From: Cryptomeria japonica
Lineage: Eukaryota > Streptophyta > Pinopsida > Cupressales > Cupressaceae
Assembly (NCBI RefSeq): GCF_030272615.1
Contig: NC_081414.1
Coordinates: 205,001-269,000 of the forward strand
DNA: 64,000 bases
Direction: 5' to 3'
The notes below the pieces were generated by a model. It was not told the origin of the DNA. It did not search any database and saw only the letters and a list, made by a program, of their open reading frames with translations. A program made the position numbers and the translations under genes. Of the stretch, positions 1 through 11,790 are shown piece after piece. Positions within the stretch are counted from its first letter, which is position 1. The number at the start of each line of letters is the position of its first letter.

Positions 1-426
1 CATTAATAAATTGGCTCTCATGCTTGAAGAAGAATCCTCCCCAAGTACCTTTTGCCTAATCCTTTTTGAGTCGATCAAGACTCTTAACTCACATCTTTAC
101 TTTACTTAGGGTCATTAGTCAACCCTTGGTGTAAGAGAGGCTTTTTAATCATCTTTCCTAGGTCTAAATTCTACCCAACTTGGTCATTACCTTGCTTGTG
201 GTTTCATCCACCACCTAAAATCCTCATCCAAGGACTAAGGTGTCAAATCCTAATCAAATCCGGGCTCTAATCCAAGAACCCCACCAATCAACAAAATCCT
301 TTGTCATCAAAGACAAAATCCAAAATTCCACAAATATCTTGCTAAGTCCTTTCATCACAAATTTCTTCCTCCAAGCTTTTCTAAGGTTATTTGTGTATGG
401 TCACAACTTGATCCCAAAAAAAAAAG
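1..426 (+). other. 5' leader of element 1 upstream of gag
   Basis: This noncoding, C/T-rich stretch precedes the first convincing gag methionine at 427. Nothing recognisable as a primer-binding site or LTR end is present, so those lie to the left of the window. A 64-codon open frame at 240-434 has no family resemblance and is ignored. Confidence 0.5.
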
Positions 427-2737
427 ATGGTTGAACAACAATATGGCATGTCGGACATTAGTGTCCTATATGAAGATCCCACGCAAGATCCTACACAAAG
501 TGGGCAACCTAGCAGTCAAGATCAAAGCCAAAATCCTAGCATGGTTAGCCAAGATGAACTCTCCCCGGAAGTGCAAACTTTTCTAGCAAACTCTTATAAC
601 CAAGAGATGATTGAAAAGTTCATCCAACACAATCCTACTGCACTTCTAAAGACTCTCCTTGAAAATGGAGCTCAACTTCCACCTGAATTTGATAAATCCA
701 CCCTCGGCCAACAACCACAAGGAGACCTTGCTCCCTCACAAAGTGTTGCACCTATTATCCAAACTCAATCAATTGTAGCCCCACCAATCATCCAAGCTCA
801 ATCAATGCCACCTGCGGCGCCTCCCACCATGGTCTCCATCCCACCTCCTTCCTCTTTACTATCTATACCACTATCAAATCTGATCATCTATTCTCCAACA
901 CGCTTCTATGCCATCTCCTTCCATTCAACCACATATTTCTATCCCACAAAATTCTCTTCCCACCAACAATGTCGCAAATTTTATTCGGGCCGTACTCAAT
1001 CCCATCACAATAGTTTGCGGACCGCAACCAACTATCACACAAATCCTTGCAACATCAGTCCTCACATCCCATGTTCTCGCCTCCTCATCATATCTATACA
1101 TTGGTGGTGGTGCACCTTCCTTGACTCATCCGATTCTTGGGGCAAATACAATTCATCATTATCAAACTCCACAACAAGATCTCATCAAGGAAATTCAAGA
1201 CATGAAAAATATCATCAAGGACATGAAAGAAGGGACTAACAAGAGAAAATCTTACTCATTTGAGGAATTTTGTCCTTGTCCTTACAACCCGTCCATATCA
1301 GTTGCACCTTACCCTCCAGGATTTGAGATCCCTAAATTCACCAAGTATGAGGGCAAAGGATACCCCTGCGACCATGTCTGGGAATTTCACATTTTATGTC
1401 AAGAAGTCTCCTATAGTGACCTGTATCTTCACAGACTCTTTCCCAAGAGTCTCATAGGAGATGCCCTGGCATGGTCCTCATCTCTACCACGAGGCTCCAT
1501 TGTCTCCTTTCTAGACTTGGCAGAGAAATTTGTGGCCCACTATGCTTACAACATGGCTAATGACGTTTCTATGATGGACCTATGTAACACAAAACAAAGG
1601 CCCAGAGAGACTTTCGCCAACTTCCTACAAAGATGGTGACATCTTATCAAGAAATTCCAGTGGGACATGCCAGAACAACATCAAATCGAATTATTTCAAA
1701 AGAACTTGGTGCCTAAACTTTCAAGACCCTTGACATTCCAATGTATCAAATCCTTCCAAAAATTGACCGATAAGGGCCTTGCTCTTGAACGTGTCTTGTT
1801 GGAGGAAGGAACCTTGAAACATTACCAGAAATCGACACAAAGTTCTTCCTCTTATCATAACGACAAGCCAAAATTCTGGTCTAAAAACAAAAATGTGGTC
1901 AATGATGGTGTAACTGATGCAAAGCGGGTCCAAACAGTGGCTGCTCCCCAAAAATCCACCACCAATAATCATCAATTCAACAATCAAAACAACCAAAATC
2001 AATCACAAAAGCCTCACAACAATGTTTCAGTCCAGGGACGACCACCCTAATCAAATAACAGGACTGCAAGAGATTTCACTCCTCTTGCTGAGCCTATTGA
2101 AATGGTGTTTCAAAAACTTGTCCAAGCAGGCGTAGTGGTCTTTTCGATCACTCGCCCGTTTGACCCCAATCAACCCAAACCTAGATGGTATAATGAGAAT
2201 GAGTATTGTGAGTATCATTGTATCAAGGGACATGACACACGAAAGTGCATGAAGCTCAAAATCTACATACAAGATCTCATTGATAGGGATGAGATTGAAT
2301 TAGCAAACGCAAAACCTGGTAATAACAATGACAAACTTAAAAGATACCAGGAACCATTCCCGAAGCATGATAAAGGAAAAGGGTCATCATCTAACTCAGT
2401 GGGTTATGACTACACCAATCACATAACCGGATTTGACTCTTTAATGGGTCGCATCGAGCCCGTAGACAACCATGTTAACGTCATAACCGTCCAAGGAGTT
2501 AATCCTCCCCCTCCCCAAAGCAGACCAGACCCTACTAGGATAGTCATTCAAGGCGCCATGCCTTCAACCTCCCATCCCCAAAATGACTGTAATGTAACCA
2601 CACATCGAGGAAAAGTCACCATCCAAGGAGTTCCTCCCCCACCAAACCCCCCACCCATGTCTTCCACCCGCCGATATGACCTCCTGGACCAACTTGGGAA
2701 GACCCCTGCACAGATTTCCATTCTAGAACTTCTCTAG
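427..2737 (+). pseudogene. gag: gag (capsid/nucleocapsid) of element 1, broken
   Basis: The gag polyprotein would form the cytoplasmic particle of the retrotransposon. The N-terminal part (from 427) is Q/P/S-rich. The frame then shifts near 900, and a retrotransposon gag core follows at about 1,250-1,640, with short motifs such as LFPKSLIGDALAW and FVAHYAYNMANDVSMMDL. A zinc-knuckle-like motif of the C-x2-H...G-H-x4-C form (CEYHCIKGHDTRKC) lies near 2,206-2,250. In-frame stops occur at 1637 (after LQRW, in a position where element 2 keeps reading), 2048 and 2735. The start at 427 follows a run of A and gives the longest N-terminus, which aligns loosely with element 2 gag (LPPEFDKSTLG versus LPQDFDVSNLG). 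Confidence 0.8.
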
Positions 2738-3565
2738 ACTTCCCCTGTGCATAAGGAAATTTTGGAACAAGCCCTCCTTGAGTCTCGCGTTCCTGATAAC
2801 ATCAATGCTACTCAATTCCAAGCTCTCATTGGAAACCTTGTTGCCCAGTAGCACCTTGTATTTACCTCCAAAGATGCTCCTGCAAATGAAGATCACAACA
2901 AACCTTTGCACATTGAAGCCCTTATCCAAAAACACAAGGTCAAACGTATTTTGATAGATGGTGGATCCAGACTTAATCTATGTACATATAAGTTAATAAA
3001 ACAATTGGGACTTTCTGAGGACTTGGTAAACACATCAGGAAGGATCACCATAAAAGCATATGATGATGCAGAGAGAGTTTCGAAGGGCATGATCACCTTA
3101 CCTCTTCAAGTGGGACCTATTACGATTGAAACCCCTTGCCAAGTACTAGACCTTGATCTCCCCTATAATATTTTCCTCGGGCGGCCATGGATTCACTCCT
3201 TGCAGGTCATACACTCCACCTATCACCAATGCATCAAATTCCCCTATAATGGAAGAGAGATCACTATCAAAGGTGATCCCCAACCTTTTCAATATTGCAA
3301 ACTATTAGAGGGGAAGCATCTGTATCATTGCCCACTAAATAGACCCTCGCCAATGCTTCCATCTGACACATCAAATGTTGCCTCCACTTCATTCCAACCA
3401 GATAATCAAATCAAGATCTTGGATAATGGCTATGGAGAATACAAATTGGAGGACGTCTTATTAATAGGCAACCTCCCTCTCTCTCCTAAGTCATTTGGCA
3501 AACCGAAAGAGCTCAAAAAGGACCCGAAACCAGTCATGCAATGTCAAAACACCACCTTCCAGTAA
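2738..3565 (+). pseudogene. aspartic protease region of element 1
   Basis: The retropepsin-type protease would cleave the polyprotein. The active-site segment is ILIDGGSRLNL near 2,948, with DGG in place of the classic D-S/T-G; DGGS-type sites are common in this lineage. A downstream FLGRPWIHSL block (about 3,172) matches the C-terminal retropepsin region. The frame is the same as the main gag frame, with stops at 2849 and 3563. Element 2 has the equivalent domain at 20,150-20,518. Confidence 0.75.
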
Positions 3566-3639
3566 TGGGGCCCACTTGATGAAAAGAGCCTCGAAGCAGA
3601 TATCTCTTCATGGCTGTATCGGGAAGAGGATGAAGATCC

Positions 3640-3790
3640 AGCAATAATATCCAAAAAAATGTATCCAAAAGCATCAGTCATAGTTGAAAAAATGGGTTAG
3701 AAAGGACATGGCCTGGGACCAGAGGAGAAAGGAAGAAAAGCACCCATAAATACTATCTCCTACAAATACAACAGAGGCTTGGGGTACACC
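3640..3790 (+). pseudogene. G-patch-like segment between protease and RT, element 1
   Basis: The translated segment reads like a G-patch (hydrophobic-x-x-M-G-aromatic-K-G-x-G-L-G followed by G...P-I). VIVEKMG is followed by an in-frame stop at 3698 and then KGHGLGPEEKGRKAPI. G-patches bind nucleic acid or partner helicases in host proteins and in some retroelements. Element 2 carries the equivalent between its protease and RT (19,544-19,753). Confidence 0.6.
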
Positions 3791-5251
3791 CCAGTGCCTA
3801 AGATTACTATCGCTAGTGCCCCTTCTAGTCCTTCTTTGGATATCAAAAGTGCTTATGAAGAGAAGTTCCACGAAATGCCTTATGAATACAAAAAAGATAT
3901 ATTCTTTAACGCTCACATCAATACCATTTCCACCATACCCCCTTCCACCTCACACGAGCTACATCTTGTCCATCCTGAACTCATAGATTGGGTCCAACGA
4001 GACAAACCCACATTAGACATTTGTGCTGATGATAATGCTCTTATTACTCTCCTGACGATGCAAAATCTAGAAAGTTGTAACAAAGTCGAGGGCATTCAAC
4101 TACATGAAAAGGGATACTTTGGTAGTCAGGTCAATGCCCTTAGCCGTAAAAAAGATAATCAAAGCAAAAAACATGATTCCCTAGGTGAAAACCCCTCTGA
4201 GGCACCTTTGGATGAGCAAAAAATAAAAACAAAGGGCGTATCCAAAAGTGAAAACCTGGAAATGGTACTTGACGATGAGGGACTTGACCTCCCTACCATT
4301 GGTTACCTTCCACAGGACAGATCAAATTTACTGATAGAAGAAACAGACAGCATCAACATGGGCACCAAAGTCATCCCACAAAATGTTCTCATTGCTAAAA
4401 CCCTCGCGGAAAAAGAGAAACAAGATTTTATCAACTTCCTTACAGAGGTAAAAATCAATTTTGCATGGTCTTATGTCAATATGCCAGGGTTGGATCCTGC
4501 CTTGGTGGTTCACAATCTTGCTGTCTGCCCAGATGCAAAACCTGTAAAACAAAAATTGCGCAAAATGCACCCACATATTGCACTCCTGGTCAAGGCGGAA
4601 CTCCAAAAGATGTTAGATGCGGAATTCATCAAACCAATAGACTACGTTGAATGGGTTTCCAACATTGTACCTATCGACAAACCAGCTAGGGGCATCCGCA
4701 TCTGCACAAATTTCCTAGTTCTAAATAGAGCTTGTCCTAAAGATGATTTCCCGCTCCCTAATATAGATATGATTGTGGACCTTACAGCAGGACATGAGAT
4801 GCTGTCATTTATGGATGGATTTTCCGGATACAACCAAATCAGGATTGTAGATGAGGATCAACATAAAACTGCATTCACAACACCGTGGGGTACCTTTTGT
4901 TATCGAGTCATGCCTTTTGGTCTCAAAAATGCAGGAGCTACATATCAATGTGCCATGACAACAATTTTTCATGACCTCTTACACAAAATTATGGAGGACT
5001 ATGTGGATGATCTGCTAGGAAAATCTAAGACAAGGCAAGAACACATTCCCATTCTAAAGCAGATCTTTGAAAGATTAGAAAAGTACAAACTACGTCTGAA
5101 TCCCAAAAAGTGTATATTTGGAGTCACGTTGGGAAAATTATTAGGATTCATTGTTTCCCATGGAGGCATCGAGGTCGATCCGGCAAAAGTAAAAGCTATC
5201 ATGGAAATGCCTCCACCAAAAACTCTCAGACAACTACGCAGTCTCCAGTGA
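3779..5251 (+). pseudogene. Reverse transcriptase of element 1
   Basis: This is the longest open frame of the element (490 codons), and begins in the acidic linker after the G-patch. RT motifs run from about 4,540: KMHPHIALLVKAELQKML, CPKDDFPLPNIDMIVDLTAG, MDGFSGYNQI (catalytic D), FCYRVMPFGLKNAGATYQ and YVDDLLGKSK (catalytic DD, near 4,999). The frame ends with a stop at 5249-5251, just where the sister element continues LQGRLQS. A small deletion follows and moves the reading frame before the RNase H. Family reaction: DNA synthesis from the element RNA in the particle. Confidence 0.9.
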
Positions 5252-6400
5252 AAACTATAATCTGTTACTCTTTATATCACAACTAGCAGATAAGTGTCAT
5301 CCATTTGCACACCTCCTACACAAGGACATGAAATTCAAATGGGACTACTTATGCCAAAAGTCCTTTGAGAAACTAAAAGAATATCTAGCATCACCTCCAG
5401 TATTGATGCCTCCTACTCTTGGGAAACCCCTTATTTTGTATATATGTGCTACTGCAGTACCATTGGGGGCATTATTGGCACAGACAGATGACCAAGGAAA
5501 AGAACATGCCATTTACTACATCAGTCGAACACTGGTAGGGTATGAACTCAATTATACCCCCATTGAAAGAGCATGCTTGGCATTGGTGTTTAGCACACAA
5601 AAATTCTGGCACTATATGCTAAACAACAAAACAAAACTAATTGCTAAAATTGATCCACTCAAATATCTCTTGTCAAAAGCTGCTCTCACTGGCAGAACCG
5701 CTAAATGGGTCATGATCTTAAGCAAATTTGACATTGAATATGTGGACAGAAAGGCAATCAAGGGACAAGTCATTGCAGATCAGTTGGTTGAAGCTCCACT
5801 TCCAAGTGACCATCCTCTTCTCACAGAATTACCAAATGAGATCATCATGGTTGTTACCACATCCTTCACATGGCGATTGTACTTTGATGGCTCCTGCACC
5901 CAAAATGGATCGAGCGCAGGAATATTATTGGTCACACCTCAAGGAGATGGCATCCTAAAATCATACAAGATAGCCTTTACATGTACCAACAACATATCAA
6001 AATACGAGGCTCTCATCACAGGTTTGCGCTTGGCTATCCACTGGAAAATAAAGGAGTTACAAGTCTATGGCGATTCCCAGCTCGTCATAAAACAAGTCAA
6101 TGATGAGTACCAGACAAAAGATGATAAACTCCTTCCCTACCATACCATGGTTGAATATCTAAAGCAATATTTCATGGAAATCAAGTTTGATCAAATCCCA
6201 TGAACAAACAATAGGGCTGCAGATGCAATGGCCACCATTGGCTCCCTCCTTCAAATGCCAGCACACAGTCAGAAGTGCGAGTTCTTGGTCGAGCAATTGT
6301 TTATACCAGCATATGTCCTACCAGAGTCTGAAATGGTGTGTGTTCTCATTGGTCCCGAGTCCCCTTGGTACCAAGAAACCATCATTTTCCTCAAGACAAC
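5252..6400 (+). pseudogene. Ty3-type RNase H plus second (Tat-type) RNase H, element 1
   Basis: The first RNase H spans about 5,380-5,800 (LYICATAVPLGALLAQ, IYYISRTLVGYELNYTPIE, GQVIADQLVE). A second RNase H starts at about 5,872 with YFDGSCTQNGSSAGILL, then SKYEALITGLRLAI and YGDSQLVIKQVNDEYQ, giving the D-E-D catalytic series. A second, archaeal-like RNase H is a hallmark of the Tat lineage. A stop at 6201-6203 (probably CGA to TGA) interrupts the C-terminal part, and the frame shifts again near 6,400. Confidence 0.85.
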
Positions 6401-7607
6401 ACCATTCCCCCAAATCTCACCAAAACCCAACAACAAACATTCATTCGTCGATGTGCTCGTTACACCATCCTTGGAGACACCTTGTTCAGAAGGCATTTTG
6501 ATGGTTCCCTCCTAAGGTGTTTAGATAAACAAGAAGCGGAATGGGCATTACGCAAAGTACACGAGGGCATCTGTGGGGCACACTCAAGTGGGCTCACATT
6601 GGCTAAATTTTTTTTGAGAACAGGATACTATTGGCCTAAAATGGAAGTAGATGCATACAACTATGTGAAGAAATGTATCCCTTGCTAGCAACATGGTGAC
6701 AAGATTCATGCACCGTCACAAGAATTGCAGCCATTTATTACGCCATGGCCCTTCTCACAGTGGGGGCTCGATCTCATTGGGAAAATTCACCCTCCATCTT
6801 CCAACAGACATAAATTCATTATCACTGCCACAGAGTATTTCACCAAATGGGTGGAGGCTATCCCTCTTACTTTTACCACTGGCAAACAAATATCCAAATT
6901 CATCTTGAACTACCTAATCTGCCAATATGGCATCCCAAAAGTTATTTACAGATAATGGCAGACAATTTAAAAACCAGGATGTCAAAGAACTCTGCCAAAA
7001 ATTCAACATCCAACATCACTTTTCCACTCCATATTACCCCCAAGGCAATGGCCAATCTGAGGCTTCTAACAAAACCCTAATAAAAATCCTCAAAAAGACA
7101 GTCAATGAAGCTGGCCATGATTGGCACCTTCAACTCCATCCCGCTTTGTGGGCCTACCGCACCCCCACAGGCGCCACCCCTTATTCCTTGGTCTTTGGCT
7201 CTGAAGCCATCCTTCCCCTTGAGATCAAGATCCCCTCTCTAAGGGTATCACTACAAAATATCTTACCAGATGAGGAATACAGAATTGGCCGCTTACAAGA
7301 ACTAGAATTGTTAGATGAAAGGCGCCTCAAGGCCTTGAATCATCTCTGGGTATATCAAAACCGTCTACGCATGAGTTATCATAAAAAAGTCAGAACCCGA
7401 GAATTCCAGATTGGTGATCGTGTCCTTATGGAGAATCAGAAAAATCTACAAGAAAGAGAAAAGAAAGGCAAGTTCGAGCCTAATTGGCTTGGACCATATG
7501 TAATCATAGTAAAATATGGATCAGGAGCTTATCAGTTGGCTACTCCTAAAGGTGATCCTTTGGATAATCCAATGAATATCATGCACCTCAAAAGATTTTA
7601 TGCCTAG
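6338..7607 (+). pseudogene. Integrase of element 1
   Basis: The zinc-binding N-terminal domain (H-x-H...C-x2-C) lies at about 6,420-6,690: VHEGICGAHSSG followed by YVKKCIPC, with a stop at 6686 where CAG to TAG is likely. The D-D-E core follows: PFSQWGLDLIGKI (first D), FTDNGRQF (second D, near 6,945, across a frameshift) and YYPQGNGQSEASNKT (E). The C-terminal domain ends with NPMNIMHLKRFYA and a stop at 7605. No chromodomain is visible, as expected for Tat elements. Confidence 0.88.
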
Positions 7608-9150
7608 TCCTCAAAAAATCAAAAAAATCAAAAATTAAAAAAAAATCAAAAAATCAAAAAAATCAAAAAAAAAAAAATTAAAAAAAAACAAACAATTCGT
7701 TCACCAGTGAAAACCACTTTGTGGCGCTACGGACAAGTACCTTGGTGAAAACCTCCATGCAGGTGCCAAGGTAAACAACCGGATCCACTGTCTGCAAATC
7801 ACCTGCCATCCAATCCACCCATTCGCAACATTCCTTCTCTTCCGCCTCCTAATAAAACACGTGTATGATGATAAGTCTTTGCCTAAGTCATGAACAAGGA
7901 ATGTCCCATTAAACTGAGCTTTTATGCCTCTCTGTAAGCTCCAAGAACTCTTGAGAAACAATCCCAAGTCCGCAGGTCACTTTCCAAAACCATAAAATCA
8001 CTTGCCTAAATCCACAAGTCCACTTTGCTCTAGGGATGATTCCTTCCCTCGCCTGGCAACCTAGTCCTCCATCTTGGTCCTACTCTTGGCAAGAGATATC
8101 ATTTGGTCATAGAAGAATTGACTTGTTAGATTTTGTCGGATCTTTTCATTTAGACTTGCATCTTGCCCTACGACTACAACTATCTACGACTGCCTGGCTT
8201 TGCCATATCCAGGTATGTTACAATAGGCGCATACTGGGGCATATTTTCATAGCATGGCATGTTTGGATCTCTCTTGTATAAACTGACAATTTGGTATTAG
8301 TGTTTGTCAACACCTACCCTTTCGTGTACAAGAGTTATCGATGTGTTTGAGGGTCTCCTTGCACGTACCCACAACTCTGTATCAGTGTTTCTTAACATTT
8401 GCAGAGCTGTGTATAAGGAATTCCTGTTTATCTGAGAGTCAGTCCATGCCTTGGGTTTCTCATGGCATCCTGATTTCTATAATCAGTGGTGCAAGTCACC
8501 CAGGGCAATATCAAACTAGGTTGGCTCTCCACATTTGTTGCGCACAAAATCTCACCATCATTCCATAAAATCCTAAACTCGATAATCCCATGGAGTTCGA
8601 AATTTCCCCCATTTCCCATCTATTCCATATTCTCCTATCTTAGATCGTTGCGAGCGCCTCGCCTAATCTTGACCCCTATTTCTAGCCCTAAAATTTACCT
8701 AAAATCAAAAATTTCAAATGAGAGATAAACCTACTCACCGGTGGTCCATAGCTCGTCGGTCAGTCGAAACGTCAGATCCTCTTAGCACCATGATCGCGAA
8801 TTAGAATGTGATCCATCTCTCCTTCTCTTCTTCTTCGCTCTGAGTAGCTCCAAGGCTTGTGTGTGTAACAATGACCCCTCATTGGGCCCGTTGTGGCTTA
8901 TATGGGCCCCCGTGAGGGCCCATTTTCCTCCGCGGTCTCACATCTCCTATTCTTCTTTCCAAATTCTTCACGACTGCTTCATATTTCTTCCTCATTTATC
9001 CCTTCCACCCTAATTCTTCTTCCTCTATTTTCGAGAATTTTTCGTCTTTTTCCAAAAAAATTCTCTAGGGGGCATACACCTCCCATGCTTTACATTGGAG
9101 CATCTTTTTCTTCTTCTATCTTCTACACATCACCAAATTTGTCACTGCGT
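7608..9150 (+). other. 3' untranslated region of element 1
   Basis: About 1.5 kb lies between integrase and the PPT with no convincing gene. It starts with an A-rich tract of repeated AAAAATC units (7,612-7,690), followed by unique sequence. Open frames at 8,036-8,281 and 8,893-9,219 have no recognisable domains. A long post-integrase region is usual in Tat elements. Confidence 0.6.
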
Positions 9151-9165
9151 AAAAGAGGGGCAAAA
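9151..9165 (+). promoter_or_regulatory. Polypurine tract of element 1
   Basis: The purine tract AAAAGAGGGGCAAAA lies immediately before a TGTAGACAC LTR start. PPTs prime plus-strand DNA synthesis, and the position fits exactly. Confidence 0.75.
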
Positions 9166-10384
9166 TGTAGACACTTAAAAATAATTATTTTAATTATTTT
9201 TAATTCCTCACATAATTAATTAATTAATTATGTTAATTCAAATTCTCCTCAATATTAATTAAATATAATTAATATTGTCACTATAGTATGTGACTGATTT
9301 ATTTAATAAATCAATCCCTTTCTTTATTCTTCTAAAAAATTAAATCCTCACAAATCTTCCTCTTAGCTAATTAATTTCAATTAGTTAGTTAACCTACATG
9401 ATTCCTATAAATCATCTTCTTAATTCATCATTAACCTAATAAAGTCTTCTAGAAACTCACTTAACCTTATTCTTCTAATTTTTTATTCCCTCCACTCATT
9501 CTCTCTCCTAGTCAAATCCTCCTACAAATCCTATCTCACCTAACCTTTCCTCTAATCCCCCTCCTAATGAGTTGCTAGTGACTAATCATCATGATTAGTC
9601 ACAAAGTCAACCCCTTGTCCCTTCTATCCAACCACTAGCTTTAAATGCTCTTTTCCTAGGTGAATGTGAGATTTTCAAAATCTCACATTCCTCTAGGCAT
9701 CTCCTCTCCCAAGGAATTTTTAATTCCTTCTTATTCCTCCAATCCCCATGATCATCCCTTTTTGGAGAATTTTAAATTCCTCCTCCCCATTCTTCAAGGA
9801 ATGTCTCATCCCTTGCTCTTCTCAAGGCACATTGGGAAGTCTTCCCAATGTACCTTGAGGAGTGTGGAGACAAGAAATGCCTTTAAGGCATATCTCTTTT
9901 TCTCCACACCCTCTCTTGGGCCTTGTGTGAGCTCACAAACAATCCTAGCCCTCCATTTTTCCTCTCCTCTTCTTGTAAATTGAGGACTCCGTCCCTTCAT
10001 TCTTCATCTCCAAGCTTAGTAATCTTATGCTGCCCTTTTGAGCCTAGGAAAATCATCTTAGCAACCTTACCATGTCAAAATCATCTCTCATCCATACTTA
10101 ATCATCTCATCCCCATCGTCCTTCAAGATCCATCTCATTTGTGCATAACATAGGAGAGCCATCCACATCAAGCAAGCAAGAGGAGCACATCAAGTGGAGC
10201 ATCATCCAAGGGCGCCTTCACTTCATCAAGCTCCATCTGAAGGAGAAGGTAAGATAGCAAGGTATAAGAATCGTCTTCATGTTATTTTTATGTGATTTGG
10301 TTTATGCTTCATCTTCTTATGTTTTTAGTGTTTGATTTGCATATTAACAATCCTATCCACCTTGCTTTATTTTCCCCTCTTCAT
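9166..10384 (+). repeat. 3' LTR of element 1 (right end unresolved)
   Basis: The repeat begins with TGTAGACACTTAAAAATAAT directly after the PPT. Related LTRs in this window start with TGTATACACATAAAA (27,065, -) and TATAGACACCTAAAA (11,312, -), and all are followed by AATTAATTAAATAAAT-rich sequence. The AT-rich start gives way to a C/T-rich region. The LTR runs into the TA/TG microsatellite at about 10,385, so its CA terminus is not identified. The partner LTR lies outside the window. Confidence 0.65.
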
Positions 10385-10540
10385 GTTTATATATAAATAT
10401 ATACATACATATGTATATACGTATGTATATATATGTATATGTGTGTGTATATATATGTGTGTGTGTGTGTGCGTGTATATATATATATGTATATGTATAT
10501 ATATATGTATATGTGTATATATATGTATATATATATATAT
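10385..10540. repeat. TA/TG microsatellite (left block)
   Basis: Runs of TATATA, TATG and TGTGTG with one CGTG interruption. The open frames here are repeat artefacts. Confidence 0.9.
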
Positions 10541-11303
10541 TGTATATGGTGAAAATGGATAACAATAATAACGATATTGAAAGGCTAAATGAATTCAACC
10601 ACAAAAACCCTAGCCTAACAACAACAAAGATCCACCATAACATATGAAGATGACCTAAGACAATGCAAATCAAATGAAATCACAAAGATTATGCCATCAC
10701 ATGTCCAATAGGGTTTGGATCTCCATTCTTCCTATCTCCATTGATCTTGCTTGATGTATTTGCTCTTAGATTTTATGTGCACAAGAGCTCAACAAAGAAC
10801 GGAATGTGGTTGTAAGTAGGATCGCATATGCCAAGTGTAGTCAAGTGTATAAAATTGATTAGGGTTGATAATGAAGGAAGCATCCTCTTATATAGAAGAC
10901 ACTATATGAAATGGAGGGATAAGATTGAGAGGTGTAAAAGGAGGTCGGCTATGATTAGAGGGTAGGTAAAAGAAATAATAAAATAATGAAAGGGGTAGGT
11001 AGTGTATGAATTAAGAGATGAATGACATATGTCATGGGTAGAAAAGGCCAATGAATTAATTAAATAAATAAAGATTTATTTAATTAATAGAAGAAATGGG
11101 GTCAATTAAATAAATAAGATATTTATTTAATTTAGGAAAAGGGTAATTTAAATAAATAAATGTATTTATTTAAATGAGAAATAAGGCTAGAAGAGGATAA
11201 ATGAATTAATTAAATAAATAAAGATTTATTTAATTAATAGAAGAATTAGGCTAAAGTAATTAAATAAATAAAATATTTATTTAATTAGACTGGACAATTT
11301 TAG

Positions 11304-11312
<9 letters not shown>
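10541..11312 (-). repeat. Solo LTR of a Tat-related element, minus orientation
   Basis: On the minus strand it starts with TATAGACACCTAAAATTGTC (the TG is probably decayed to TA) and ends in CCATTTTCACCATATACA. A minus-strand TATATAAG box lies at 10,885-10,895, between start and end, as in an LTR promoter. AT-rich AATAAATTTATTT-type sequence near its start matches the other LTRs. Both flanks are the same TA microsatellite, so a TSD cannot be proved. Confidence 0.55.
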
Positions 11313-11390
<78 letters not shown>

Positions 11391-11481
11391 TATGTATATG
11401 TATACATACATACACATACAGATACATATACATATACATATATATATGTATATGTATATGTATCTGTATGTGTATGTATGT

Positions 11482-11518
<37 letters not shown>

Positions 11519-11715
11519 TACATATATATATGTATATATATGTAGATATATATACATATATCTACATATATATATGTATATATATGTAGATATATGTTTA
11601 TATATCTACATATATATACATATATATATATATATGTATATATGTATATATGTATATATATCTACATATATATATGTATATATATGTAGATATATGTATA
11701 TATATCTACATATAT

Positions 11716-11747
<32 letters not shown>

Positions 11748-11790
11748 GTAGATATATGTATATATATACATATATATGTATATATATAAG
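11313..11790. repeat. TA-rich microsatellite with palindromes (right block)
   Basis: About 480 bp of ATATAC, TATG and TATATA repeats with many TAGATATA/TATATCTA inverted pairs. It includes a perfect 96-bp palindrome at 11,395-11,490. All open frames here encode only I/Y/T/H/V strings and are artefacts. Confidence 0.9.
11395..11490. repeat. Perfect 96-bp palindrome without spacer
   Basis: Each base of the 48-bp left arm (11,395-11,442) pairs with the right arm (11,443-11,490). The arms carry non-monotonous landmarks (ACATACAGATACAT on the left, ATGTATCTGTATGT on the right), so this is more than trivial TA self-complementarity. Pairing breaks at 11,394/11,491. It could extrude as a cruciform or hairpin. 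Confidence 0.85.

Larger units (their letters stand above)
1..10384 (+). mobile_element. Ty3/gypsy LTR retrotransposon, Tat lineage (element 1), decayed, 5' LTR outside window
   Basis: The order gag, protease, G-patch, reverse transcriptase, RNase H, second RNase H, integrase, long 3' untranslated region, PPT and 3' LTR is visible on the + strand. The RT sequence style and a second RNase H between the first RNase H and integrase point to the Tat lineage of plant Ty3/gypsy elements (family knowledge). The polyprotein is broken by in-frame stops near 1637, 2048, 2735, 2849, 3563, 3698, 6201 and 6686, and by frame changes near 900, 5255, 6400 and 6940. The copy is therefore non-functional. The right end is uncertain because the 3' LTR runs into a microsatellite at about 10,385. 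Confidence 0.85.

Noticed and set aside
7701..9219. Extra genes in the element 1 3' region
   Set aside because: Short open frames on both strands without domain, codon or homology support.
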